From Hwanghaeella sp964350445 (GTDB lineage Bacteria > Pseudomonadota > Alphaproteobacteria > UBA8366 > Aestuariispiraceae): 64,000 bases of DNA. Location: contig CAYGKA010000001.1 of NCBI GenBank assembly GCA_964350445.1, positions 1 to 64,000 on the forward strand. Direction: 5' to 3'. Positions 51,222 to 59,935 of the stretch are shown piece by piece. Made by a program: the position numbers and the translations under genes. The notes under the pieces are model-generated. The model was not told the origin of the DNA. It saw nothing but the letters and a program-made list of their open reading frames with translations, and made no database searches. The first letter of the stretch is position 1, and the number at the start of each line of letters is the position of its first letter.

Positions 51222-52552
51222 AAACTATAAGAATCGGATCCGGTGCCGGGTTCGCAGGCGACCGTATAGAACCTGCCGTGGAATTGGCCAAAAAGGGCCG
51301 CCTTGATTACCTGGCATTCGAATGCCTCGCCGAACGCACAATCGCGCTTGCGCAACAAGAAAAAATGCACGATCCGTCAGCCGGTTTCGACCCCATGTTA
51401 ACACGCCGCATAAAGGCAGTTTTGCCGGCGGCAAAGGCCAATGGCACGCGCATCGTCACGAATATGGGGGCCGCCAATCCCAAGGCGGCCGCCGAAGCGG
51501 CCCGGCGCGTCGCGCGGGAAATGGGCATCAAGGGGGTGCGCATCGCCGCAGTCACCGGGGACGACGTGCTCGACCGGATCCTCGACGGCGACTACCGGCT
51601 GGATGAAAGCGACCGTCCGGTTTCCGAGCTTGGCAACAAGCTCGTTTCCGCAAACGCCTATACCGGCATCGACGGGATCGTCGATGCGCTGGAGCAAGGG
51701 GCGGATATCGTCATCACCGGTAGGGCGGCGGACCCGGTTCTGTTCCTGGCGCCGCTGGTCCATGAATTCGGCTGGGCGCGGGACGATTGGGCCGCCCTGG
51801 GCCGGGGTACGCTGGTCGGTCATCTGCTGGAATGTGCGGCGCAGGTCAGCGGTGGCTATTTCGCCGATCCCGGCGTGAAGGATGTGCCGGACATGCTGCA
51901 TATCGGCTATCCCCTGGCGGAGGTTCAGGCCGACGGAAGTGCTATCGTCACCAAGGTCGACGGCAGCGGCGGCCTCGTGTCCACCGCGACCTGCACGGAA
52001 CAACTGCTTTATGAAGTTCACGATCCATCCGCCTATTTTCAGCCGGACGTCATTGCCGATTTCTCGCAAACTCGTTTTCGGCAGGACGGCGAGAACCGTG
52101 TTGCCGTGGAAGGGGCCACGGGGCGCGAGCGCACGGGTTTGCTGAAAGTTTCCGTCGGTTACGTCGACGGCTGGATCGGCGAGGGCCAGATTTCCTATGC
52201 CGGACCGCGGGCCGAAGAACGCGGCCGTCTGGCGATAGATCTCGTTACCCAACGCCTGGCCGAATTGGGCCCGAAGGTTCTGGAGAGCCGGGGGGAGCTT
52301 ATCGGCGTCAATTCGGTTCTGCCGGGGAACGTCTCCCAGGCGCCGCCGCGCGAAGTCAGAATGCGGTTCGCGGCGCGCTGCGAAAGCCGGGAGGACGCGC
52401 TAAGGATCGGCGAAGAGGTCGAAAGTCTGTACCTGAATGGCCCGTATGGCGGCGGCGGCGTGACCAAACAGGCGAGGGAGGTCGTGGCCATCGGATCGAC
52501 CTTCATTCCCGAAAGTCTGGTGTCTCAAACCGTGACAATGTTGGAGAGCTGA
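51218..52552 (+). CDS. AtuA-like protein, acyclic terpene utilization family (DUF1446)
   Basis: 444 aa cytoplasmic protein of the DUF1446/AtuA family. Conserved-looking pieces: IRIGSGAGFAGDRIEPAVELAKKG, YLAFECLAERTIA, VTNMGAANPKAAAEAARRVA, VITGRAADPVLFLAPLVHEFGWA, GHLLECAAQVSGGYFADPG. AtuA belongs to citronellol/geraniol catabolism, but standalone family members sit next to transporters of other carboxylates; the biochemical reaction is poorly known. It overlaps the TRAP permease stop and is followed after 1 bp by the small C-terminal-type partner. Confidence 0.85.
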   Translation: MKTIRIGSGAGFAGDRIEPAVELAKKGRLDYLAFECLAERTIALAQQEKMHDPSAGFDPMLTRRIKAVLPAAKANGTRIVTNMGAANPKAAAEAARRVAREMGIKGVRIAAVTGDDVLDRILDGDYRLDESDRPVSELGNKLVSANAYTGIDGIVDALEQGADIVITGRAADPVLFLAPLVHEFGWARDDWAALGRGTLVGHLLECAAQVSGGYFADPGVKDVPDMLHIGYPLAEVQADGSAIVTKVDGSGGLVSTATCTEQLLYEVHDPSAYFQPDVIADFSQTRFRQDGENRVAVEGATGRERTGLLKVSVGYVDGWIGEGQISYAGPRAEERGRLAIDLVTQRLAELGPKVLESRGELIGVNSVLPGNVSQAPPREVRMRFAARCESREDALRIGEEVESLYLNGPYGGGGVTKQAREVVAIGSTFIPESLVSQTVTMLES

Positions 52553-52553
52553 G

Positions 52554-52859
52554 ATGATGCTGCGAGACATCGCCCATTCTCGAACCGGGGACAAAGGGGA
52601 TACCTGCAATATCTCCGTCATCGCCTATCGCGCGGAGCATTGGCCGCTGATCCTGCAAGAGGTGACGGCGGAGCGTGTGGCGGCGCATTTCGGCCCGCAG
52701 ATGGGCGGCGACGTCCTGCGCTACGAACTGCCCCAATTGCACGCCTTGAATTTCGTCCTCCGCGGCGCGCTCGCCGGCGGCGTCACAAGGTCGCTTGCCT
52801 TGGACGCGCATGGAAAGGCGTTGGGCTCCACGATCCTGGATATGGAAATCGGCGACTAA
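52554..52859 (+). CDS. AtuA C-terminal-like small partner protein
   Basis: 101 aa. Corresponds to the separate C-terminal domain found fused in full-length AtuA or encoded right after DUF1446 genes: LRDIAHSRTGDKGDTCNISVIAYRAEHWP, VAAHFGPQMGGDVLRYELPQLHALNFVLRGALAGG. It begins 1 bp after the preceding stop, so it is surely co-expressed and probably forms a complex with it. A second ATG one codon in (52557) is an alternative start. Confidence 0.85.
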   Translation: MMLRDIAHSRTGDKGDTCNISVIAYRAEHWPLILQEVTAERVAAHFGPQMGGDVLRYELPQLHALNFVLRGALAGGVTRSLALDAHGKALGSTILDMEIGD

Positions 52860-52979
52860 ACGCCTCACGCCCGTCCCCAAACAGCGCTTGCGGCTGACTG
52901 TGCTGCGTTGCAGCATCATTTTCTGAATGGCGCTTCCATGCTTGGAAGTGTCGACCCCTATTGCAGGCGGTGAACACGG

Positions 52980-55697
52980 GTGTCCAAACCGGCGAAAATC
53001 GAAGAACGGCAGAACTGGCATGCCGAAACGACACGGGCCGCGCTCGCCTCTTGCGACGTGGGCAAGGACGGATTAACGGCCGAGGAGGCCGCGCGCCGGC
53101 TGCAATCCCATGGTTTGAACCGCCTACCGGAAGCGCCCCGACGCGGTGCCTTGATGCGGTTGCTGCTGCAGTTCCACAACGTGTTGATTTATGTGCTGCT
53201 GGGTTCGGCCGTCATCACGGCGATCCTGGGGCATGTGGCCGACACCCTGGTGATCTTGGCGGTGGTGGTCGCCAACGCGATTATCGGCGTCATCCAGGAG
53301 GGCCGGGCGGAAAAGGCCATGGACGCCATCCGCCGCATGCTGGCCTTGCAGGCTTCGGTCATCCGTGACGGCGTCCGCCAGACGGTGGAGGGGGAGGCTC
53401 TGGTCCCCGGCGATATCGTCCTGCTGGAGGCGGGCGCAAAAGTGCCGGCCGATATGCGACTGCTCGAAGTGGCCGGGCTCAAGGTTCAGGAAGCGATTCT
53501 GACCGGCGAGTCCGTGCCGGTGGACAAGCAGACCGAGACCGTCGACACAGAAGCGCCGTTGGGCGACCGGGCCTGCATGGCCTTCAGCGGCACGATGGTG
53601 ACGAGCGGCCTGGGCAAGGGCGTCGTCGTCGCCACCGGCGGCGGGACGGAGATCGGCCGGATCAGCGGCATACTGTCCCGCGTGGAAACGCTGACGACGC
53701 CGTTGGTCCGGCAGATGAACGTCTTTGCCCAATGGCTGTCCTTCGTGATCCTTTTGGTCGACGCGCTGCTGCTCGCCTTCGGCCATTTCGTCCGGCATGT
53801 CGACTTTGCGGAATTGTTCATGGCGATCGTCGGCCTGTCGGTCGCCGCCATACCTGAGGGGCTGCCCGCGGTCCTTACCATAACGCTCGCGGTCGGTGTT
53901 CAGGCGATGGCGCGGCGCAACGCAATCATACGCCGCCTGCCGGCAATCGAGACCCTGGGGGCGGTATCGGTCATCTGCACTGATAAGACAGGCACGCTGA
54001 CGCGCAACGAAATGATGGTCGCCTCGGTCGCGACACAGGAGCACCTGTTTCTGTTGGAGGGGGACGGATACGACCCGATGGGAATCATCCGGCTCGAGGG
54101 CGATGCCGTGGACGGTCCGGATCATCTGGTGTTGGCGGAAATCGGCAGGACGGCGGCGTTCTGCAACGATGCGTCTTTGCATGACCGTGAAGGCGACTGG
54201 GCGGTCGAAGGCGACCCGATGGAAGGCGCGCTGCTGGCATTGAGCGGCAAGATTGGCCTGGATTTTGGGGAAGGTTCATCGGGGTGGACGCGCACCGACA
54301 CGATCCCGTTCGACGCCAAGCATCGTTTCATGGCCACTCTGCATCACGATCACGAAAGTCACGCCGTGATCGCGGTGAAAGGCGCGCCGGAACAGATCCT
54401 GTCCATGTGCCGGGAACAGCGTACCAGCGACGGCGGCACGGCGCCGCTGGAGGAGATCTACTGGCACGAGAAGGCAGAGGAGATTGCGGCCCTGGGCGAA
54501 CGCGTTTTGGCCCTGGCGGTCCGCACCGTCGATCCTGCGCAGACGGTGCTGGAGGTCTCCGACGTCGATGGCTCGCTCGTCCTGCTCGGCCTGGTTGGGT
54601 TCATCGATCCGCCGCGGTCGGAATCTGCCACTGCGGTTGCGGAATGCCGCCGTGCCGGAATCCGCGTGAAGATGATCACCGGGGATCATAAGGGCACCGC
54701 CATGGCGATCGCGCGGCAGATCGGCCTGGAGCACCCGGACAAGGTTCTTACCGGGGCGGATCTGGACCGAACGGATGATGCGGCGCTGGCCGCGGCGGTG
54801 CTGGACACAGACATTTTCGCGCGCACCAGTCCGGAGGACAAACTGCGTCTCGTCATGGCGCTGCAATCCCATGGCATGACGGTCGCAATGACCGGGGACG
54901 GCGTGAATGACGCCCCCGCCTTGAAGCGGGCGGATGTAGGCATCGCCATGGGCCGAAAGGGGAGCGAGGCCGCGAAGGAGGCCGCGGACTTTGTCCTGGC
55001 GGATGACAACTTTGCCTCGATCATCGCCGCAGTGCGGGAAGGGCGGACGGTCTACGACAATATCAAGAAGGTCATAAGCTGGACACTCCCAACCAGTACA
55101 GGAGAGGCGATGACAATCATCGTCGCCTTGCTGTTCGGCATGACGCTGCCGGTGACGCCTATCCAGATTCTGTGGGTCAATTTGATCACCGCGACCACGC
55201 TGGGCATCGCCTTGGCTTTCGAACCGACCGAAGGCAACACGATGCATCGTCGGCCGCGGCCCAGAAACCAACCCCTGCTGACCGGCGATCTTGCCTGGCA
55301 CATTGTGTTTGTTTCTACATTGTTCATCTTCGGTGTGTTCGGAATCTACCACTTCGCTATCGAACAAGGGCACTCGCTGGAACTGGCGCGGACATTGGCG
55401 GTCAACACATTGGTGGTGATGGAGGTCTTTCACCTCTTCTTCATCCGGAACATGTACGCGAAAAAGTTGGGCTGGCAGACGGTGCGGGCGACTAATGTCG
55501 TCTGGATGACCGTCGCCACGGTTGTCGTGGCGCAAGTCGCGATCACCTATCTGCCGCCGCTTCAGGCGATATTCCAGACCGAAGCCGTCTCGCCCGTGGA
55601 AGGGGCGCTGGTTCTCGCCATTGGGTTTGCACTGTTTGCGATCATCGAGGTGGAGAAGCGGTTGCGCCGCCGTATCCGGCACTGGAAATCTTCTTAG
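52980..55697 (+). CDS. P2-type cation-transporting ATPase, ion uncertain
   Basis: 905 aa with the SERCA/PMCA-like layout: cation-ATPase N-terminal domain, actuator TGES (175-178), M4 AAIPEGLPA (about 290-297), phosphorylation site DKTGT (D335), KGAPE in the N domain, TGDGVNDAPALKRADVGIAMG hinge and six C-terminal helices. M4 keeps the Ca-type Glu, but M6 reads WVNLITATTLGIALAFEP, so the position of SERCA Asp800 is Ala; ion specificity may therefore differ from Ca2+. The GTG start at 52980 has only a weak ribosome site. No accessory gene indicates the ion. Confidence 0.9.
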   Translation: MSKPAKIEERQNWHAETTRAALASCDVGKDGLTAEEAARRLQSHGLNRLPEAPRRGALMRLLLQFHNVLIYVLLGSAVITAILGHVADTLVILAVVVANAIIGVIQEGRAEKAMDAIRRMLALQASVIRDGVRQTVEGEALVPGDIVLLEAGAKVPADMRLLEVAGLKVQEAILTGESVPVDKQTETVDTEAPLGDRACMAFSGTMVTSGLGKGVVVATGGGTEIGRISGILSRVETLTTPLVRQMNVFAQWLSFVILLVDALLLAFGHFVRHVDFAELFMAIVGLSVAAIPEGLPAVLTITLAVGVQAMARRNAIIRRLPAIETLGAVSVICTDKTGTLTRNEMMVASVATQEHLFLLEGDGYDPMGIIRLEGDAVDGPDHLVLAEIGRTAAFCNDASLHDREGDWAVEGDPMEGALLALSGKIGLDFGEGSSGWTRTDTIPFDAKHRFMATLHHDHESHAVIAVKGAPEQILSMCREQRTSDGGTAPLEEIYWHEKAEEIAALGERVLALAVRTVDPAQTVLEVSDVDGSLVLLGLVGFIDPPRSESATAVAECRRAGIRVKMITGDHKGTAMAIARQIGLEHPDKVLTGADLDRTDDAALAAAVLDTDIFARTSPEDKLRLVMALQSHGMTVAMTGDGVNDAPALKRADVGIAMGRKGSEAAKEAADFVLADDNFASIIAAVREGRTVYDNIKKVISWTLPTSTGEAMTIIVALLFGMTLPVTPIQILWVNLITATTLGIALAFEPTEGNTMHRRPRPRNQPLLTGDLAWHIVFVSTLFIFGVFGIYHFAIEQGHSLELARTLAVNTLVVMEVFHLFFIRNMYAKKLGWQTVRATNVVWMTVATVVVAQVAITYLPPLQAIFQTEAVSPVEGALVLAIGFALFAIIEVEKRLRRRIRHWKSS

Positions 55698-55731
55698 TCT
55701 GTCTTTGCCGTCAGTGGCCTAAAACGGAAAC

Positions 55732-55753
55732 GGCCCGCCGGGGAAGGCGGGCC
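55732..55753. repeat. Inverted repeat after the P-type ATPase gene
   Basis: GGCCCGCC-GGGGAA-GGCGGGCC, a perfect 8-bp stem 35 bp after the ATPase stop. It lacks a U-tract, so it may be a weak terminator or an mRNA-stabilising hairpin. The 180-bp spacer to the next gene holds nothing else obvious. Confidence 0.5.
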
Positions 55754-55880
55754 ATAGCCTTGGCCGCCCTCGCCACTCCTTGCGGTTTTCTCTAGGGGGC
55801 GATAGCGTCGCCGCCGGCCCGGCAGGGGCAATCCTACCGTGCCCGCGCCGCCCCATTGAATGGAGCAAGAAGCCTGCGGC

Positions 55881-56321
55881 ATGAATGAATTGTTGGCGTA
55901 TGGCGGCCTGTTCCTCTCCGCTTTCGGGGCCGCGACCATCCTTCCCATCCAATCCGAGATCGTGTTCGTCGGCATGCAGGCGGCGGAATACGATCCGTGG
56001 ATGCTGGTGCTCGTCGCCGGCGTCGGCAACACGCTGGGGGCCGTGGTGAACTGGTTCCTCGGCCGATGGATCGAACGGTTTCGGGACCGGCCCTGGTTCC
56101 CGGCCGGCGGAAAGGCGCTGGACCGTGCCCAGCGCTGGTATCAGCGCTACGGAAAGTGGTCGTTGTTGATGAGTTGGGCGCCCTTTATCGGCGATCCGCT
56201 GACGATCGTCGCCGGTCTGATGCGGGAACCCCTGCCGGTCTTCGTCGTTCTCGTCACCATCGCGAAATTCGGCCGCTACATATTCCTCGCCGCCGTGACC
56301 ATGGGCGTGATCCAACTCTAG
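55881..56321 (+). CDS. YqaA/DedA-like small membrane protein
   Basis: 146 aa with about four hydrophobic segments, resembling the YqaA branch of the SNARE-associated/DedA (VTT) superfamily: LLAYGGLFLSAFGAATILPIQSEIVF, GNTLGAVVNWFLGRW, WSLLMSWAPFIGDPLTIVAGLMR and GRYIFLAAVTMGV. DedA-type proteins are linked to polyprenyl- or phospho-lipid translocation and membrane homeostasis; the role here is unknown. The ATG at 55881 is chosen over 55860 because GGAG falls after the first ATG. Confidence 0.85.
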   Translation: MNELLAYGGLFLSAFGAATILPIQSEIVFVGMQAAEYDPWMLVLVAGVGNTLGAVVNWFLGRWIERFRDRPWFPAGGKALDRAQRWYQRYGKWSLLMSWAPFIGDPLTIVAGLMREPLPVFVVLVTIAKFGRYIFLAAVTMGVIQL

Positions 56322-56428
56322 CCCTCTCGCGGTGGTTTGATTTTACGGGCAACTGCCCGGCGAAGGGGCGGCACAAGGATATGATTGGATAGTCGGGCTC
56401 GAAAGACGATGAAGCGAGTGCGGGACGG

Positions 56429-56878
56429 TCAGTCGTCGTCCATCTCGTCCAGGTCTTCGTAAGGAAAGGCCTCCACATCGTCGAACGGCCAGCGATAGAC
56501 GATCACCTCCGGCTCGTCGCTCTTCAATTTGCCTTCCTTATAGGCCTCCAACGCGGTTTCCGAGACCAAGCTGGCGAATTCGGTCGCGAGATCCGCAATC
56601 GGCGCACCATGCTGAAGAACGTATTCCCGGCTGTAGGCGGCCTGTTGAATCCGCGTTATGCGCAGCTTGACGAATTTGGACAGTTCCGCCGCCATTACCT
56701 TTTTCTCAAGGACGGGCGGAATCAGATCGCATCCCTTGGCGAGCAGCAGGAACATCCAGTGTCTGTACTCCTCGAAGGCGGCGGTTTCGTCGATGAAGGC
56801 GCCGAGTTCGACGAAATACCCGGCCTTCTCCGCCGGCAGCCCCGCAAGGGCCGATTTCAAAACCTGCTGATGGTTCAT
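56429..56878 (-). CDS. Acidic hypothetical protein
   Basis: 149 aa, soluble, mostly helical by composition, with a strongly acidic C-terminus (VEAFPYEDLDEMDDD). I do not recognise the family and see no catalytic motif. It is on the strand opposite to the long plus-strand frame crossing this area (56609-58063), which is Arg/Gly-rich shadow sequence over this gene and the SHMT-like gene. It may be a stand-alone gene, as the neighbours point elsewhere. Confidence 0.65.
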   Translation of the reverse strand: MNHQQVLKSALAGLPAEKAGYFVELGAFIDETAAFEEYRHWMFLLLAKGCDLIPPVLEKKVMAAELSKFVKLRITRIQQAAYSREYVLQHGAPIADLATEFASLVSETALEAYKEGKLKSDEPEVIVYRWPFDDVEAFPYEDLDEMDDD

Positions 56879-56959
56879 CCCGCTTGTCCGCCACTGTGCC
56901 AGTGCGGACAGGATACAGATTCCTTCCGGGCGGCAAAGGCCGGCGGCGGGGAAATCGGA

Positions 56960-58276
56960 CTATTTTCTAATGTAATGCAGATCCCGGAACCGCTGCCGGA
57001 AGGCGGTCGCGTCAAGGGCGGCGGCCCGCGGGTCTTCCAATCCGCGCAGGATCAAGTCGGCCAGCGGTTCCATATCGGCGACCTTCATGCCCCAACGCAC
57101 GATCTCCGGCGTTCCCAGGCGCAGTCCGTTCATGTCGTCGGCAACGGGTTCTATCGGAAGACCGATACCGCAGGTCAGGATATTCGCCTGACGCAGCCTC
57201 TTCGCGGCCGCTTGCCCACCGCCATAGCGTGCGGCCTCAATGGCGAACTGGTGCGAGGTGGTCACTTCGTTGCCCGTGCCGAAGACCGGGACGCCGCGTT
57301 CTTGAAGGGCAGAGGCAAGCGCGCCCGCGGTCTCGACCATCGCTTTGGCATAGGCTTCCCCATATTGCTTCCAGTCCAACAGGGTCAGCGCCAGGGCGGC
57401 GGATTTGGCGGCGTCGAAATTGGCCGTCAGCCCGGGGAAGGCGATTTTGTCGAGCCGTTCCGCAAGGCCTGCATCATTGGTCACGATCAGACCGCCGGCG
57501 GGCCCGCCGAGACTCTTATAGGTGCTCATCGTGATCATATGGGCGCCATCGGCCAACGGGTTGGGCCAGGTTTTGCCCGCGATCATGCCGCACAGATGGG
57601 CGGCATCGAACAGCAGATGCGCGCCGACCTCATCGCAAATGGCGCGGATCTCGGCGACCGGATGGGGCCGCAGGTTCAAGCTGCCGCCGATGGTGATCAG
57701 TTTCGGGCGGACCGCGTGCGCGAGTTTGCGCAAGGCACCCACATCGACGGTGTAGCGGGCGGGATCGACCGGCGCGGTATGAATTTTGAGGCCATAGAGG
57801 CCCGCCGCGCCCGCTTCATGATGCGTGACATGCCCGCCGATGGCGGGGGCGGGGACGATGATGCTGTCGCCCGGTTTGCAGGTCGCCATGAACGCATAGA
57901 GGTTCGACAACGCGCCGGAGGCGACCCGGATTTCAGCGTATATTGCGTCGAAGACCTCGGCAGCCAATTCCGCCGCGATGACCTCGATCCGCTCGATCGC
58001 TTCCAGCCCCATTTCATATTTGTCGCCGGGATAGCCGAGCGACGGGCGCGACCCGATGCCTGAGGCCAGCGCCGCCTCGGCCTTCGGGTTCATGACATTG
58101 GTCGCAGGGTTCAGGTTGATGCAGTCGCGGTCGTGGATCTCGCGGTTCCAGGCGATCAGACGGTCGATCTCCGCTTCCTGTTGGTCGCGACCGCGGGCAG
58201 CGGCTTCCGCGGCAAGTTTCTGGATGAAATCTTCGGTTTCGGCGGGAACCCAGTCGCGGCGCGTCAGCATGGTCAC
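56960..58276 (-). CDS. Serine hydroxymethyltransferase-like PLP enzyme
   Basis: 438 aa fold-type I PLP enzyme of the SHMT family. The active-site segment STYKSLGGPAGG replaces the usual TTTHKTLRGPRGG of GlyA, with the Schiff-base Lys kept. Other landmarks: INLNPATNVMNPKAEAALASGIGSRPSLGYPGDKYEMGLEAIE, SGALSNLYAFMA, DAAHLCGMIAG. Divergence in the active site suggests an alternative beta-hydroxy-amino-acid aldolase or alpha-methylserine-type activity rather than housekeeping GlyA. The GTG at 58276 has AGGA at 8 nt; ATG at 58270 is the alternative. Confidence 0.87.
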   Translation of the reverse strand: MTMLTRRDWVPAETEDFIQKLAAEAAARGRDQQEAEIDRLIAWNREIHDRDCINLNPATNVMNPKAEAALASGIGSRPSLGYPGDKYEMGLEAIERIEVIAAELAAEVFDAIYAEIRVASGALSNLYAFMATCKPGDSIIVPAPAIGGHVTHHEAGAAGLYGLKIHTAPVDPARYTVDVGALRKLAHAVRPKLITIGGSLNLRPHPVAEIRAICDEVGAHLLFDAAHLCGMIAGKTWPNPLADGAHMITMSTYKSLGGPAGGLIVTNDAGLAERLDKIAFPGLTANFDAAKSAALALTLLDWKQYGEAYAKAMVETAGALASALQERGVPVFGTGNEVTTSHQFAIEAARYGGGQAAAKRLRQANILTCGIGLPIEPVADDMNGLRLGTPEIVRWGMKVADMEPLADLILRGLEDPRAAALDATAFRQRFRDLHYIRK

Positions 58277-58370
58277 GGGGCTAATCCTGTGCGGTGTGTT
58301 CAGTTGGATATGGGGGCGAGATTAACGCCGCTGCGCACGGGCCCCAACCGGATAATAGGGGCGCATCGCA

Positions 58371-58793
58371 TCATGTGCGCTTGTGCGGGGCGAGCAGGAT
58401 GCTGGTTTCCGTTGCGGATATGCCGTCGACCAGGCGGATTCGCCTCAACACTTCGTCGAAATCCCCCAGATTGGCGGTTTCCAACTCGGCCACGATGTCC
58501 CACCGGCCGTTCGTGGCATAGATCGTCCTGACCTCGGGAATGCCGCGCAGGCGCCGCAGAACCGTCTCCGCCGCTTTTCCCTCCACCTCGACCATCATGA
58601 TAGAACGAACACCGCTCGGCGCTTCCGTGCCGGTCGTAATCGTGAAACCCTGGATGACGCCGGTTTCGACCAGCCGGTCGATACGCGCCTTCACCGTCGC
58701 GCGGGAGACGTTCAGCCGCTGGGCCAAACCGGAAACCGGACTACGGGCGTCCGCGCGCAGAAGCGAGATCAGCTCGGTATCAAGATTGTCCAT
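58371..58793 (-). CDS. Lrp/AsnC-family transcriptional regulator
   Basis: 140 aa. N-terminal helix-turn-helix (LDTELISLLRADARSPVSGLAQRLNVSRATVKARIDRLVETGVI) and C-terminal RAM/AsnC ligand domain (SIMMVEVEGKAAETVLRRLRGIPEVRTIYATNGRWDIVAELE). Divergent from arginase and ornithine aminotransferase, a common layout for arginine-responsive Lrp regulators. The start at 58793 matches family N-termini; the frame open to 58850 is intergenic. Confidence 0.92.
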   Translation of the reverse strand: MDNLDTELISLLRADARSPVSGLAQRLNVSRATVKARIDRLVETGVIQGFTITTGTEAPSGVRSIMMVEVEGKAAETVLRRLRGIPEVRTIYATNGRWDIVAELETANLGDFDEVLRRIRLVDGISATETSILLAPHKRT

Positions 58794-58835
58794 AACATTA
58801 TGCTCATAGTTATTATGCAAAATGCTAAACATGAC
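58789..58835. promoter_or_regulatory. Candidate Lrp-binding region upstream of the arginase operon
   Basis: AT-rich island with GCATAAT repeated as direct copies about 15 bp apart on the minus strand (within GCATAATAACTATGAGCATAAT) and a related GCATTTTGCAT-like element next to it. Phased AT-rich repeats between a divergent lrp gene and its target fit Lrp/AsnC control; binding is inferred. Confidence 0.45.
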
Positions 58836-58919
58836 TAATAAAATGCTCAATTATCCGACTATATGCCGACAAATGCCTGTCGTACAAATGGGTCATCAGC
58901 ACTGTCGAAAGGAAATGCC

Positions 58920-59894
58920 ATGACGGGGCCATTGAATTCCGGATTTGAACTGAGCGCGGCGGAGATCGTCCTACTCGGCCTTCCCATACAGGCGGGCACT
59001 CAGCTGCGCGGCTGCGCCATGGGGCCGGCGGCCCTGCGGACCGCGGGGCTGGCTGAGGCGCTTCGGGAACTCGGCCACAGCGTTGCGGATGCCGGCGACG
59101 TCAGAATAGCGCAGCAGACGGACCGGAACGCGGAAGTGGCCGCTTGGTCGCGGGCGGCGGATGAGATGGCCTACGACATTTCCCGGGATGGCCGGTTCCC
59201 CATCTTCATGGGCGGCGATCACAGCATGGCGCTGGGCACGATCAACGCCATGGCGCGGCGCGCCCGCGACCAGGAACGGGACCTCGTCGTCCTCTGGCTG
59301 GACGCCCATTCCGACTACAACACGCCGGAATCGACACCCAGCGGCAATATCCACGGCATGCCGGTGGCGGGGCTGTGCGGCGAACCGGGAATGGATTTTC
59401 TATTCGACGGCATGGACCGCGTCGGCGTCGTAGCCGCCGATTTTCATTTGTTCGGCATTCGCTCCGTCGACCGGATCGAACGGCAATTGCTGTCGCGCCG
59501 CGGCGTGTCGGTGATGGATATGCGGTTGATCGACGAGAAGGGCGTGTCGCACTTGGTCGGCAACATCCTGGAAGATGTTCACCGGCGCGGCGCGATGCTG
59601 CATGTCAGCCTGGACGTGGACTTTCTGGATCCGTCCATCGCGCCGGCCGTCGGCACCACGGTGCCGGGCGGCGCGACATATCGTGAAGCGCATCTGATCA
59701 TGGAGATGTTGAGCGATTCCGATCTGGCCACCTCCATGGACCTTGCCGAACTGAATCCGTTCCTGGACGAGCATGGAAAGACCTCCCTGCTGCTGGTCGA
59801 CCTGGTCACCAGCCTGTTCGGCAAGAAGATCATCGACCGCGCGCCGCAGGAAGTTAACCGAATGCAGGGCCCGGACTGGACCTACGACGCATAG
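58920..59894 (+). CDS. rocF: Arginase (ureohydrolase family)
   Basis: 324 aa manganese enzyme, most likely arginase (arginine to ornithine plus urea). Metal ligands: GGDHSMALG (D100/H101), LDAHSDYN (D128, H130, D132) and SLDVDFLDPSIAP (two Asp). The SDYNTPESTPSGNIHGMP loop is arginase-like. AAAGGA precedes the ATG at 58920; the frame to 58863 is leader. Ornithine aminotransferase follows 41 bp downstream, which argues against agmatinase or guanidinase, although ureohydrolases include guanidine hydrolases. Confidence 0.9.
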   Translation: MTGPLNSGFELSAAEIVLLGLPIQAGTQLRGCAMGPAALRTAGLAEALRELGHSVADAGDVRIAQQTDRNAEVAAWSRAADEMAYDISRDGRFPIFMGGDHSMALGTINAMARRARDQERDLVVLWLDAHSDYNTPESTPSGNIHGMPVAGLCGEPGMDFLFDGMDRVGVVAADFHLFGIRSVDRIERQLLSRRGVSVMDMRLIDEKGVSHLVGNILEDVHRRGAMLHVSLDVDFLDPSIAPAVGTTVPGGATYREAHLIMEMLSDSDLATSMDLAELNPFLDEHGKTSLLLVDLVTSLFGKKIIDRAPQEVNRMQGPDWTYDA

Positions 59895-59935
59895 CCGCGC
59901 CGCGCAGGGCCAATTCATTTTTTAAGGAGATCGCA

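Noticed and set aside
54276..55682. Minus-strand 468-codon frame
   Set aside because: Asp/Arg/His-rich shadow of the P-type ATPase gene.
56609..58063. Plus-strand 484-codon frame
   Set aside because: Shadow over the acidic hypothetical and SHMT-like genes; no domain visible.
58920..59894. Guanidine hydrolase (guanidinase) or agmatinase
   Set aside because: Same superfamily and tempting given the guanidine genes, but immediate coupling to ornithine aminotransferase and an Lrp regulator favours arginase.
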